Position numbers and translations under genes: made by a program
The notes under the pieces: generated by a model
Seen by the model: the letters and a program-made list of their open reading frames with translations, nothing else
Database searches by the model: none
Told to the model about the DNA's origin: nothing
Shown: piece after piece, positions 8,738 through 16,522 of the stretch
How the letters are laid out: each line of letters begins with the position of its first letter
Position numbering within the stretch: the stretch's first letter is position 1
Assembly (NCBI GenBank): GCA_964502885.1
Contig: CAZCXU010000013.1
Coordinates: forward strand, 1 to 32,043
DNA length: 32,043 nucleotides
Direction of reading: 5' to 3'
DNA from: XYB1-FULL-44-23 sp964502885
Lineage (GTDB): Bacteria > Patescibacteriota > Microgenomatia > CAZETR01 > Amesbacteraceae

Positions 8738-9607
8738 ATGAAAAATTTATTGAAAGCGTTTTTGTTTTTAAGCTTCCTTTTGGTGGGGTGGTTGGGTTGG
8801 AGTGTGGATACAGCTGAGGCAGCGATTATATACGGGAGTGGATACTACACTAATCTTTGTGATAGTGGGACTCGGGCAAATTATTACAGCTGCAATCCCG
8901 GGTGTGATCCTGCATTGGGGACGTGTCGTAGTGAAAATGATGGTGTGGTGAAGTGGATATGTAACGGAAAATGGAATCAGTGTTTGGAATCAGAGAGCAG
9001 CTGGACTAACTATGAAAAGCTTGACAATGTCAGCTGTGGTTACACGGTGCAGATGTCTTTGTTTGATAAGAAGTGCCGTAGGCAAGATGGCAGCTGGGAT
9101 AATAGCTGTAATTTGCTGGGGTATATGGTGTGGTACTCGGGCGATTGCTGGAACGAGCTTGGTCCCACTCCAACTTTGCGACCAGTCGCAGCAGAACCTT
9201 CATCTACGGTAGTGCCTACGTCAATTCAAAAAGCAGTGACTCCTACGATGACGTTGGCACCTCCGACAAACACTCCTAAACCTACGGTGACACCCAGGCC
9301 AACTGTGACGGCGAAGCCAGCTGTCACGCCTACTGTGGTTCCAGTTGTGGCGGTTTGTGGGGTGAAGTGTGGAACTGCTGCCAGCTGTAGAGCGGGTTTT
9401 GCCTGTGTACAAGGTGTGTGTCGAAATCCAGTTTGTATTGAAGATAAAAGCTGTTTTTGCAAAGGACCAGTTTCTGCGACGGCTTCTGCAGTGACTAAGA
9501 CAAATCCCGAAGCAGGGGCTGAAACTTGGCTGGGAATTGTGGGGATGCTGGCCTTGGGATACGGGGGGGTAAAAATGCGAAAGTTTGGAGCTACTTTGTG
9601 GAAATAG
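8738..9607 (+). CDS. Secreted Cys-rich surface protein with a sortase-like C-terminal signal
   Basis: 289 residues. The signal peptide is about 1-28 (ends TAEA). A Cys-rich region (about 40-137) follows, then a Pro/Thr-rich linker (about 142-203), then a second compact Cys cluster (207-241). The C-terminus has KTNPEAG at 254-260, a hydrophobic helix (about 264-279) and a basic tail, the layout of a sortase signal with NPEAG in place of LPxTG. The Cys clusters suggest a disulfide-bonded extracellular module on a stalk. It is the first of three co-oriented genes ending in a sortase. No known family was recognised. Confidence 0.8.
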   Translation: MKNLLKAFLFLSFLLVGWLGWSVDTAEAAIIYGSGYYTNLCDSGTRANYYSCNPGCDPALGTCRSENDGVVKWICNGKWNQCLESESSWTNYEKLDNVSCGYTVQMSLFDKKCRRQDGSWDNSCNLLGYMVWYSGDCWNELGPTPTLRPVAAEPSSTVVPTSIQKAVTPTMTLAPPTNTPKPTVTPRPTVTAKPAVTPTVVPVVAVCGVKCGTAASCRAGFACVQGVCRNPVCIEDKSCFCKGPVSATASAVTKTNPEAGAETWLGIVGMLALGYGGVKMRKFGATLWK

Positions 9608-9633
9608 GCCAGTCAATTTTGTTTGGCAAATAA

Positions 9634-9664
9634 TTGACAGTTGATCTTATTAATCCTATATAAT
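9634..9664 (+). promoter_or_regulatory. Promoter of the second surface protein gene, leaderless
   Basis: TTGACA (9634-9639) and overlapping -10 candidates TATATA (9657-9662, 17-bp spacer) and TATAAT (9659-9664, 19-bp spacer). TATAAT ends exactly 6 nt before GTG 9671. Confidence 0.7.
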
Positions 9665-9670
9665 CCAATT

Positions 9671-10378
9671 GTGAACAAATTTTTGAGTTTTCTTGTTGCG
9701 GGATTCTTGGTATTTGGTGTGACGGTTACACCAGCAGGAGCAATGACAGCAGGAATTGAGGACATTGTATTGGGCAGAAATGCGACTAGAAACAGCGAGT
9801 GGGGTGAGAAAATTGTAGCTCAGAAAGATGATGTGGTGGCGATAAAAATGAATTTAATTAACCGGAGGGATGCAAGAACTTTTTTGAATGTTTTGTTGCA
9901 AATTGACATAGGGGGGCTGGATAGATCCACGCTATTTGTCAATTTTTATCGGTTTGGGACGAATCTGGTAGTTCCGAATAAAAAAGTTTTTGTCGATACG
10001 GGGACTACTACGGGATATTTGGTGTATGTGCCGGGCAGTGCCGCAATTCGGGTGGCAGGGGCGACGCATGCTAACTCGGCCATAATTTCAAACAGTGGGT
10101 TGACAGGGAAGAAATATGAACTGGGAAATATTGCTCTGGCAAAGGACGCAATGTGGGAGGTGGTATTTGATGTGAAGGTAAGTGATGTACCGGCCCCTAC
10201 TGTGGCTGCGAGTCCTACTCCAGCAACCAGTGCAGCGGTTGCTAAAACTACGCCTACGACTGGTCTGGGAGATGCTATATGGTTGAATACGGTGGGGTGG
10301 TTGATGGTTGGGGCAACCGGTTTGGGTCTTAAGTTGCTTGCAAAGAATGTCAAACAAAAAGCGCACAAGATTCGATAA
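9671..10378 (+). CDS. Secreted surface protein, probable sortase substrate
   Basis: 235 residues from GTG 9671. The signal peptide is about 1-24 (ends PAGA). The extracellular part is rich in beta-strand-forming sequence (QKDDVVAIKMNLINRR... LLQIDIGG), reminiscent of DUF11-like or cohesin-like surface domains, but no family is assigned. A short Pro/Thr/Ala linker leads to KTTPTTG at 192-198, then a hydrophobic helix (about 202-223) and a Lys/Arg-rich tail. Longer frames begin at TTG 9641 inside the promoter and are rejected. It shares the pattern KTxPxxG plus a Trp-containing helix with the previous gene and is followed directly by a sortase gene. Confidence 0.8.
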   Translation: MNKFLSFLVAGFLVFGVTVTPAGAMTAGIEDIVLGRNATRNSEWGEKIVAQKDDVVAIKMNLINRRDARTFLNVLLQIDIGGLDRSTLFVNFYRFGTNLVVPNKKVFVDTGTTTGYLVYVPGSAAIRVAGATHANSAIISNSGLTGKKYELGNIALAKDAMWEVVFDVKVSDVPAPTVAASPTPATSAAVAKTTPTTGLGDAIWLNTVGWLMVGATGLGLKLLAKNVKQKAHKIR

Positions 10379-10403
10379 ATGATTTCAGTTCTTTGAAGAA
10401 TGG

Positions 10404-10409
10404 TATAGT
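10404..10409 (+). promoter_or_regulatory. -10 element for the sortase gene, leaderless
   Basis: TATAGT, then 6 nt, then GTG 10416. No clear -35. Confidence 0.6.
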
Positions 10410-10415
10410 GAGATT

Positions 10416-11171
10416 GTGGTCAGAAAGGGCGATGTTTATCATCATAATCGGGAGGTCCGGCCAGTAAAAATTTCCATTTTGATCTGGCTTCTGAAGATTT
10501 CGGCGTTGGTGCTGTCTCTTTTAGGAGGGGGGTTTATTTTAATAGCGGTGGTGGGGCTGGTGTTTGTCTATATGCCGCTGGCTTTGGCGGAGACAAAGTA
10601 CGCTTTTTCCAAGACTCAGTTGTCCGGGTTGTTGCGCGAGTTTGAAAAGAGAAATTGGGAATTCAGACAAGCTGATCAGAAACAAAAGTTAAATTTGGCC
10701 GGAAAGCCTGCGGATGGAGTGTTTCCAGACTGGGTGGTGCCAGACCCTGATTATTCGATTTATATACCGAAAATTTATGCCCGATCCAAGGTGGTTGGTT
10801 CGGTGGATGTGAACAATCCAAAAGAATATCTGTCCGCTTTGAAAAAAGGAGTGGCTGAAGCTGCTGGCTTGTCTCATCCCGGGGAATTGGGGACAACATT
10901 TTTGTTTGCGCACTCAGTGGGGACAAGAGTCGATTTTGCGAGGTACAATGCGGTTTTTTATTTATTGGATAAATTGACGTATGGGGATACAGTTGAGGTG
11001 GTGTATAAAGGTAAACTTTTTAAATATCGTGTTGTTGAGAGAGAAATTCTGTCTGCGACGGATGTTAAGTATCTTGTCCCTCAAAATTTAGCAGAAAAGA
11101 TGGTGTTACAGACATGTTATCCCCCAGGTACAACATGGAAACGCCTGGTGGTGGTAGCGACCAGAATTTGA
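10416..11171 (+). CDS. Sortase (class not assigned)
   Basis: 251 residues. A transmembrane helix at about 20-52 anchors the enzyme, with the catalytic domain outside. The sortase triad is complete: His166 in FLFAHSVG, Cys234 in LQTCYPPGTTWKR and Arg243 in the same segment, where TxTC is replaced by LQTC, a common variant. Sortases cleave a sorting signal and join the surface protein to an amino group on the envelope. The two preceding genes end in TPTTG and NPEAG signals and are the obvious substrates. The start is GTG 10416 from -10 spacing. Confidence 0.9.
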   Translation: MVRKGDVYHHNREVRPVKISILIWLLKISALVLSLLGGGFILIAVVGLVFVYMPLALAETKYAFSKTQLSGLLREFEKRNWEFRQADQKQKLNLAGKPADGVFPDWVVPDPDYSIYIPKIYARSKVVGSVDVNNPKEYLSALKKGVAEAAGLSHPGELGTTFLFAHSVGTRVDFARYNAVFYLLDKLTYGDTVEVVYKGKLFKYRVVEREILSATDVKYLVPQNLAEKMVLQTCYPPGTTWKRLVVVATRI

Positions 11172-11178
11172 TAAGTTA

Positions 11179-11206
11179 TTGACAGAGTATGGTTGGGTGC
11201 TATACT
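11179..11206 (+). promoter_or_regulatory. Promoter of rho with a leader of about 58 nt
   Basis: TTGACA (11179-11184), a 16-bp spacer and TATACT (11201-11206). Transcription would begin near 11213. Unlike most genes here, rho has a real 5' leader; Rho is often autoregulated through its leader, and this one may be too. Confidence 0.75.
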
Positions 11207-11270
11207 TGCACCTAGCTTTCGGGTTTCTAACTAAGATCTTTTGAGCTCCTAACTCCTTTGAATATCAAAA

Positions 11271-12680
11271 ATGGCTGATCAATCAGTTGACGATAACTTA
11301 GTAACGAGTGGTCTTGTTGGTGGTACCACCAACATTTCTGATGTCAATGAGGGGGCTATGGTGAGGCCGGGGGTTAGATCCGTGATGAGGCCAGGAGTGG
11401 TAAGAGTGGTGGGGAGAGTAGCCGCGCGAGATAATGGTAATCGGCCACGCGTTGTTGGAGTCAGGCCGGTTGGAGGTGTTCCAGTGCGTCAGTTTCAGCC
11501 AAGGCAGGTACAACCTGTGGTGATGGACGAATCATTTGATGGAGTGGTAGATGATCGGGTGATCCCGGATGCGGGATGGCCTACTGAATTTGTGGAAGGA
11601 TTTTTGGATGTAACTCCGGATGGGCATGGATATTTGAGGCCACGCATGATTCCCTCATCCAAAGATGTGTATATTTCGTCTTCTCAGGTGAGGAGATTTA
11701 ATTTGCGTCCGGGTGACTTGGTAGGAGGGCAGGCTCGTGAGCCCAAGGAAAATGAGAGGTATTGGGGTCTCTTGAAAGTTGAGAAAGTTAATGGAAGGCC
11801 GATAGAAGAAATGGGAAATCGACCAGAGTTTGATCATCTGACGGCAGTTTTTCCTGATGAACAATTGCGACTTGAAACTAAGTCCGATGTATATTCGACG
11901 AGAATAATCGACTTAATAGCTCCAATCGGAAAGGGACAAAGAGGTTTGATCGTGGCGCAGCCTAAAGCTGGAAAAACGTGGTTGCTTCGTGAAATCTCAG
12001 AAGCTTTATCGCAGAACTATCCGGAAATGCATTTGATGGCGGTATTGATCGGAGAGAGGCCGGAAGAGGTAACAGAAATTACCAGAAGTCTAAAAGGGGA
12101 AGTGGCAGCTTCGCATTTTGATGAACCGCCTTTGGAGCAGGTAAGGATTGCTGAACTGGCTTTGGAAAGGGCGAAACGTTTGGTTGAGATGGGTAAAGAT
12201 GTGTTTATTTTGCTTGATTCCATCACTAGGCTGGCCAGAGCTTACAACATGATTGCCGGGAATTCTGCAAGGATGTTATCGGGCGGTTTCTCAGCAGAGG
12301 CCATATACCCAGCCAAAAAGGCGTTTGGGGCGGCTAGAAAGCTGGAAGAGGGGGGAAGCTTGACGATTTTGGGAACATGTTTGGTGGAAACCGGTTCCAG
12401 GCAAGACGATTTGGTATACGAAGAATTTAAGGGAACAGGTAATATGGAACTGCACTTGGATAGAAGATTGGCTGACAGGAGAATTTTCCCGTCGTTTGAA
12501 CTGATCAAGTCGGGGACTCGGGGTGAAGAGAAACTGTTGGGTAAGCGACTCGATAAGATAATCCAGTTGAGAAGAATGCTTGATCTTTTGGATCAGGAAG
12601 AAAGAACCGAATTGTTGATCGCAAAAATGAAGAAGTCTAAAGATAACGATGAATTTCTGGAGAGCTTGACCAAAGCATAG
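11271..12680 (+). CDS. rho: Transcription termination factor Rho
   Basis: 469 residues. An N-terminal extension of about 100 residues is rich in Val, Arg, Gly and Pro and probably disordered. The RNA-binding cold-shock-like domain follows, with DGHGYLRPR as the RNP1 equivalent. The hexameric ATPase motor has Walker A PKAGKT, the GERPEEVTE motif, Walker B FILLDSITRLARAYN and the Q/R-loop region (LVETGSRQDD, EEFKGTGNMELHLDR). These are the hallmarks of Rho, which unwinds nascent RNA to end transcription. The usual N-terminal SAP-like helix domain is not evident. Confidence 0.97.
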   Translation: MADQSVDDNLVTSGLVGGTTNISDVNEGAMVRPGVRSVMRPGVVRVVGRVAARDNGNRPRVVGVRPVGGVPVRQFQPRQVQPVVMDESFDGVVDDRVIPDAGWPTEFVEGFLDVTPDGHGYLRPRMIPSSKDVYISSSQVRRFNLRPGDLVGGQAREPKENERYWGLLKVEKVNGRPIEEMGNRPEFDHLTAVFPDEQLRLETKSDVYSTRIIDLIAPIGKGQRGLIVAQPKAGKTWLLREISEALSQNYPEMHLMAVLIGERPEEVTEITRSLKGEVAASHFDEPPLEQVRIAELALERAKRLVEMGKDVFILLDSITRLARAYNMIAGNSARMLSGGFSAEAIYPAKKAFGAARKLEEGGSLTILGTCLVETGSRQDDLVYEEFKGTGNMELHLDRRLADRRIFPSFELIKSGTRGEEKLLGKRLDKIIQLRRMLDLLDQEERTELLIAKMKKSKDNDEFLESLTKA

Positions 12681-12698
12681 ATTTGAGAATAGTGGAAG

Positions 12699-13034
12699 AT
12701 GAAGACAGCATTTGCTGCGATGTCAAAAAAGAACTTCTATTTGCGGGAGTACATGATTAAATTTATTCTGGAACAGGGATATACCCCGACTTGTGCGTTT
12801 ATGATGTATTCGTACTTTTTGTTGGGTACGGTGGATAGGCAGAGACTTTTGGATGCTAATAATGAATTGATCAAACGCAGCGATGAACTATGGGTGTTTG
12901 GGGAGATTACGGAAGGGGTGGAGAAGGAAATTAAACTAGCAAAAAAATTTAAGATGAAAATTAAGTATTATGATATTGAGCCGGTGAGTTTGGAATTTGT
13001 GGAGCTGGTGCCTGCGAATGGGCAGATGCGATAA
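12699..13034 (+). CDS. Small conserved-looking protein, nucleoside deoxyribosyltransferase-like fold possible
   Basis: 111 residues. The central segment SDELWVFGEITEGVEKEIKLAKKFKMKIKYYDI has the shape of the Rossmann-like strand-helix-strand found in nucleoside 2-deoxyribosyltransferase-like and DUF4406-type proteins; this is pattern recognition, not a firm assignment. It starts 18 nt after rho and could be co-transcribed. ATG 12720 (MSKKNFYL) is an alternative start. The last 74 nt overlap the 3' end of the opposite-strand kinase gene. Confidence 0.6.
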   Translation: MKTAFAAMSKKNFYLREYMIKFILEQGYTPTCAFMMYSYFLLGTVDRQRLLDANNELIKRSDELWVFGEITEGVEKEIKLAKKFKMKIKYYDIEPVSLEFVELVPANGQMR

Positions 13035-13677
13035 GTAGTTCATGTTTATGAAGCGTGTGGGAGATGTTTTCAAGCATGCCAGTTACTGGGCCGTTGGCAT
13101 TGATATCAAAGACTGCGGTTTTGTGTAGTCTGAGGGTTTCAAGTATAGGCACATCTTTTTGCATGTGGTCGGCATAGCCTTTGGCAATGGTCTGGGGATT
13201 ATCTCCGGGGCGTCTGGTAAGAGGCGACTTGTCATTTGGGCAGAATCCGGGCGTGGGTGAGGGTTTTACTTCAGGGTTAAATGTTTCGCCACATCGAGGG
13301 CATATTTCTCGGCCATCGGCCCTACGCAATACCTGTTCTAGTGTCAGCTGGAGATTAATTATGGTCAGGGTGCGATTAAAAGTTTCGGACCAGAGGATAA
13401 GCAAATCAGTCTGATCGAGAGTGCGTGGAATGTTGTCCAACACCAGATTTGTATTAGCTAAAGAGGTGAGGAAGGCGCATAGGGCAGGTAGGAATTGGGA
13501 GTCGGGAATGAGTTCCCGGCCGGATTCATAATGCTTAGACTCGTCCGGAAGAATGTCGGCGCCTTTGAGGAGTTGAGCTTGCAGTAGGGGTGAAAAATGC
13601 TTGGCTGCGGTAGACTTGGCGCTTGTGGGGGGACCCAAGAAGATCAGGGTGGTGGGAGTGTCGGTTTCGTGAGACAT
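12961..13677 (-). CDS. Adenylate kinase-like nucleoside monophosphate kinase
   Basis: 238 residues from ATG 13677. The P-loop segment is TLIFLGPPTSAKSTAAK, aligning with GAPGAGKGT of adenylate kinase but with Ala for the Gly before Lys. Also present: a GRELIPD segment matching the GELVPD region, DNIPRTLDQ matching GFPRTxxQ, and a zinc-type LID (ICPRCGETFNPE ... FCPNDKSPLTRR) with ligands Cys, Cys, Cys, Asp. It probably transfers phosphate between ATP and AMP or another NMP. Longer upstream frames lack family similarity. It converges on and overlaps the preceding gene. A true Adk may exist elsewhere, so no symbol is given. Confidence 0.8.
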   Translation of the reverse strand: MSHETDTPTTLIFLGPPTSAKSTAAKHFSPLLQAQLLKGADILPDESKHYESGRELIPDSQFLPALCAFLTSLANTNLVLDNIPRTLDQTDLLILWSETFNRTLTIINLQLTLEQVLRRADGREICPRCGETFNPEVKPSPTPGFCPNDKSPLTRRPGDNPQTIAKGYADHMQKDVPILETLRLHKTAVFDINANGPVTGMLENISHTLHKHELLIASAHSQAPAPQIPNSPAQYHNT

Positions 13678-13721
13678 ACAAATTAGACGGAAATATGCTA
13701 CTAAACCCACGTTTTTGCAAC

Positions 13722-13743
13722 AAAAAAACCACCGATATGGTGG
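13722..13743 (-). terminator. Intrinsic terminator on the minus strand
   Basis: On the minus strand CCACC, a 5-nt loop and GGTGG are followed by seven T residues. It lies about 45 bp before the kinase gene, so it may stop transcripts coming from murF, 540 bp upstream, before the kinase unit begins. Confidence 0.55.
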
Positions 13744-13827
13744 CTCGTCCTTGGTTGGTGGGAACGGCCCACGCTCAAGGTAATTCACAAAGAATTGTGA
13801 ACTGTATTGTTTATTGTACAGGCAGGC

Positions 13828-13857
13828 TTGAATCAAGTCAAGCGATTGAATTAAAAT
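13828..13857 (+). promoter_or_regulatory. Promoter for the coiled-coil protein gene
   Basis: TTGAAT (13828-13833), an 18-bp spacer and TAAAAT (13852-13857), 8 nt before ATG 13866. Confidence 0.45.
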
Positions 13858-13865
13858 CTTTGAAT

Positions 13866-14111
13866 ATGGAAATGCAGATATTGTCCGAAAAACTGGCACT
13901 TTTAAGAAGCCGACTTCATGTTCTCGAGACGGTGGAGATGGAGAAAATCCGGCAAAAACGGATACTAGCTGATATGGATGATGACTTTAGGGAAAATGAG
14001 GGAGCTAAGATGGTGATGGAAGACCATGAGCATCTGCATATGCGGATCAGTAACTTGAAGAGAGAGATTTTGGAAGTTAAGAAGAGGTTGTTTAAATTGA
14101 AATTAGGGTGA
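13866..14111 (+). CDS. Small coiled-coil protein
   Basis: 81 residues from ATG 13866. Almost the whole chain looks helical and coiled-coil forming: heptad-like Leu/Ile spacing with many Glu, Lys and Arg, for example LSEKLALLRSRLHVLETVEM and ISNLKREILEVKKRL. No signal peptide or known domain. Longer frames extend to 13623 but read through the promoter and across the opposite-strand kinase start, so they are rejected. The last third of the gene is duplicated downstream at 14175. The function is unknown. Confidence 0.6.
   Translation: MEMQILSEKLALLRSRLHVLETVEMEKIRQKRILADMDDDFRENEGAKMVMEDHEHLHMRISNLKREILEVKKRLFKLKLG
14013..14065 (+). repeat. 53-bp direct repeat, copy 1, inside the coiled-coil gene
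   Basis: Identical over 53 bp to 14175-14227. Beyond the identical part the two copies continue with clear protein-level similarity (REILEVKKRL against REILEIKEKC), so the duplication covered the whole 3' end and the tails then diverged. Confidence 0.9.
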
Positions 14112-14160
14112 TATCAAAGGTTTCTTCCTCGACGCTGACGCGTGAGGTTCCTTTGATATC
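14110..14160. repeat. 51-bp hairpin between the duplicated gene ends
   Basis: GATATCAAAGG (14110-14120) pairs perfectly with CCTTTGATATC (14150-14160). Inside it, CCTC plus ACGC pairs with GCGT plus GAGG around a TGAC loop, with one bulged G at 14131. The outer arm includes the last two bases of the coiled-coil gene's stop codon. No T-run follows on either strand, so it is not a standard terminator. Confidence 0.75.
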
Positions 14161-14174
14161 TCTCGCTATCGCTC

Positions 14175-14261
14175 GTGATGGAAGACCATGAGCATCTGCA
14201 TATGCGGATCAGTAACTTGAAGAGAGAAATTCTTGAGATAAAGGAAAAGTGTTTGAAATGA
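14175..14261 (+). pseudogene. Duplicated 3' end of the coiled-coil gene
   Basis: A 28-codon frame (GTG 14175 to TGA 14259-14261) encodes MMEDHEHLHMRISNLKREIL and eight more residues, repeating the end of the gene at 13866. It has no own upstream part and is separated from copy 1 by the hairpin. It is either a leftover gene end displaced by an insertion or an alternative C-terminus. Confidence 0.6.
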
Positions 14262-14285
14262 AAACTTTGTACGCTGTTTTCCTTA

Positions 14286-15503
14286 TCAGACTGAGAGGAT
14301 TTTTGGGATGAGATTTTCAAGGTGCCATGAGCGACTACCCTTGACGAGAATAGTGAGCTGTCTTCTAGTTTTCAGGGCTATTCCTAGAGATTTGGACAAT
14401 TGGGTGGCGTTTTCAAAATATCTGCCTGTTTTGGCGTGGCGGATTACTAAGGAAGTTGCCGGGCCGATTGTGTAGAGATGCTTAATGGTTAACTTTTTGA
14501 TTAGTTCACCAATTTGCTGATGAGCGGGTTTTTCAAACGAGCCAAGCTCGTTCATTTGTCCCAGAATCAAGAGGGGGGTGGTGTGGGTAATTTTGGAGAT
14601 CTGGGCGAGAACGTTTATTGATTCAGCAGTAGATAGAGGGTTGGCGTTGTATGAATCGTCTATCAGAATGTGCCCAGAAACAGTACGTAAGACTTCCAGG
14701 CGGTGTTTTGGGTGCGGAGTGCGGTAAATACCGGTTTCGATTTCAAGATTAGATAATCCCAGAAGTTTGGCCGCTGCTACTGATGCGGCGACATTGTGAC
14801 TTAGGTGGGTACCGATAAAGGGTAAATTTACTTTCAGTAAGTCTTTGGATGGGGAGATACGGAAAGTGAGCTCGGTGGTTAGTTTTGAAGTGATTTTGGC
14901 TGAGAGGGTTTGTACATACGAATGAAGCCGGTTTCCAAAAGGTACCAGTCGGGAATTAGGGGTAAGGTGAATGTGGGGATCGTCGGCATTGTAGAGACTG
15001 AGACCGGATTGGGCAGAGGTTTTTTGCAGGAGGAGTGACTTTTCAGCAAAAATATTTTGTAATGACCCAAGAAAAAACGAATGAACGGAGCTGATGTTTA
15101 GGAGGATGGCAATGTCCGGGACTGCAAGCCAGGTATAAAAAGTCATGTCGCCAGGATATTCGACCCCCATTTCCAGAATCAAATAACGAGTTTTGGGCGT
15201 GCAGCGAAGAATAGTGGAGGGAATGTTGTAGGTTGTCGTGATTGAATCGGCGGTTTTTACAGTGGGGCCATTTTGAGAAAAGATGGAGTAGAGGATGTTG
15301 GAAGTAGTAGTTTTGCCGGCGCTGCCTGTGAGAGCGATTACTTTGAGACCGAATAATTTTCTCAAAACGACGAGGTAGTATTTTGCCAGACGACGCTTCA
15401 GGGGATGGATAAGCCAGTGAACCAGAGGGTTTGTGGGGTGATCAGGAAATATTTCCTGTTTGGGGAGAGGACCTGTCCAGAGACGCAGCAGTGAAAGCAG
15501 CAT
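14286..15503 (-). CDS. murF: MurF-type ligase, UDP-MurNAc-tripeptide:D-Ala-D-Ala ligase
   Basis: 405 residues. The ATP-binding motif is ALTGSAGKTTT, followed by the Mur-ligase LEMGVEYPGD and the C-terminal domain motif DDSYNANPLS, typical of MurF, which adds D-Ala-D-Ala to the UDP-MurNAc tripeptide. The N-terminal substrate domain is shorter than in E. coli MurF (452 residues): the P-loop begins near residue 60 instead of about 105, replaced by a Leu/Pro-rich segment. The start is ATG 15503, placed by TACAAT at 15510-15515 with 6-nt spacing; longer frames to 15569 overlap the upstream ORF. Confidence 0.88.
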   Translation of the reverse strand: MLLSLLRLWTGPLPKQEIFPDHPTNPLVHWLIHPLKRRLAKYYLVVLRKLFGLKVIALTGSAGKTTTSNILYSIFSQNGPTVKTADSITTTYNIPSTILRCTPKTRYLILEMGVEYPGDMTFYTWLAVPDIAILLNISSVHSFFLGSLQNIFAEKSLLLQKTSAQSGLSLYNADDPHIHLTPNSRLVPFGNRLHSYVQTLSAKITSKLTTELTFRISPSKDLLKVNLPFIGTHLSHNVAASVAAAKLLGLSNLEIETGIYRTPHPKHRLEVLRTVSGHILIDDSYNANPLSTAESINVLAQISKITHTTPLLILGQMNELGSFEKPAHQQIGELIKKLTIKHLYTIGPATSLVIRHAKTGRYFENATQLSKSLGIALKTRRQLTILVKGSRSWHLENLIPKILSV

Positions 15504-15507
15504 AGGA

Positions 15508-15762
15508 TTATTGTACTTCAACATTGGGGAAGTAATAACGTGTTTGAAAAAGTGCTTGGGAGAATTCATATGAATTTGGGTTTGAAGTTGTGAGGTGAGT
15601 AAGTGTTAGTTGCGGTGAATGGCGCAGAATTTCCAGGGCAGTAAGTAGTTCGATAAGGGTGATTCCCAAATCAGGGTGGGAAGTTTTGATAAGCAGGGTA
15701 AGCTTGGTTGGGCTGATATTCTGGGATAGATTTTTAAGTTGGGCTAGGGAAGTGATGACCAT
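15508..15762 (-). CDS. Hypothetical protein, 84 residues
   Basis: Begins MVITSLAQLKNL and is rich in Leu, Thr and Ser, with no recognised domain. It starts 19 nt inside the end of the TrmB-like gene and ends 4 nt before the murF start, a packing that suggests a translated gene in the same transcript. The murF -10 lies inside its last codons. It could also be a chance frame; base composition is like its neighbours. Confidence 0.45.
   Translation of the reverse strand: MVITSLAQLKNLSQNISPTKLTLLIKTSHPDLGITLIELLTALEILRHSPQLTLTHLTTSNPNSYEFSQALFQTRYYFPNVEVQ
15510..15515 (-). promoter_or_regulatory. -10 element for murF, leaderless
   Basis: TACAAT on the minus strand, 6 nt before ATG 15503, overlapping the stop of the 84-residue ORF. 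Confidence 0.6.
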
Positions 15763-16499
15763 ATAAGTTCAAAGTTGGAACGATGGAAGTTGGTAAAAGG
15801 AACGCTTTCAGTGATGATGCCAATGATATCTTTATTGTAATCAAGCATGGCGACTTTGTTATCGTAAATATAGGTTTCACAGGAAAATGCGGCGGAAATC
15901 GGCAGCAGTTTGGTTTGCCGGAGTGAAGTGGTGTCGGCAGCCTGTAAGTTTTTTGCTTCGGGGGTATTAGTGGCAAGTACACGAATTTTGATGTGTTTAC
16001 GAATGCGTTCCGCAATAAATTTTTCGTGGTTTGAATGTCCAAAAACTTTGTTTTCGGTTTGCTGATTGGTCCAGAGAAGTATTTCTTGCGAGGTGGATAG
16101 TATGTCGTACCAGATCGAAAGTAATCCTGAATTACCTTCAAAAAGACGGATTTTTGGACGAACAGAAGAAGCCTGGTAGAAGGTTCGTAAGGAGGGAAGT
16201 GCCTTTTCCAGTTCCAGCTCCTGACGACGGAGTTTTCGCTGCTTGGAAGAGATTAGACGTAAAAGGTCGTTGGGGTCGATGGTTTGAACTTTTTTAGCAT
16301 AGGATTTTTGATCTTGGACCAGAAGCTGTTTGATCAAAAGTGCTTGGATTAATAAGTAAGCCGTAGAGCGTTTTATGTGAGCTGTTTTGGCAATTTCAGG
16401 AATGGTGGCTGACCCGATTTTGTAACTGGTGCGGAAGATCTTTATTTCTTCTGGACTAAGCTCTAACAGGTTAAGTGATTTTTCTAGAACATCATCCAT
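15744..16499 (-). CDS. TrmB-like transcriptional regulator
   Basis: 251 residues. The N-terminal winged helix-turn-helix (about 12-65: LSPEEIKIFRTSYKIGSATI then AKTAHIKRSTAYLLIQALL) matches the TrmB family, known from archaea and also found in CPR bacteria. A basic coiled linker (about 75-105) leads to a C-terminal PLD-like domain with RLFEGNSGLLSIWYDILSTS, where TrmB proteins usually sense a ligand. No targets can be proven; it is read away from ddl and sits among wall genes. The start is ATG 16499, with a -10 at 16517-16522 and a short leader. Confidence 0.75.
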   Translation of the reverse strand: MDDVLEKSLNLLELSPEEIKIFRTSYKIGSATIPEIAKTAHIKRSTAYLLIQALLIKQLLVQDQKSYAKKVQTIDPNDLLRLISSKQRKLRRQELELEKALPSLRTFYQASSVRPKIRLFEGNSGLLSIWYDILSTSQEILLWTNQQTENKVFGHSNHEKFIAERIRKHIKIRVLATNTPEAKNLQAADTTSLRQTKLLPISAAFSCETYIYDNKVAMLDYNKDIIGIITESVPFTNFHRSNFELIWSSLP

Positions 16500-16516
16500 A
16501 GTGTTTGGATGAAATT

Positions 16517-16522
16517 ATTATA
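16517..16522 (-). promoter_or_regulatory. -10 element for the TrmB-like gene
   Basis: TATAAT on the minus strand, 17 nt before ATG 16499, leaving a leader of about 10 nt without a Shine-Dalgarno sequence. No good -35. Confidence 0.45.

Noticed and set aside
9226..9350. Repeated ACNCCTAC-like units in the Thr/Pro linker as a CRISPR or satellite
   Set aside because: The repeats are short, imperfect and in frame; they are explained by a Pro/Thr-rich protein linker.
14110..14160. The 51-bp hairpin as an intrinsic terminator
   Set aside because: No T-run follows on either strand, and the stem is longer and more internally structured than usual terminators.
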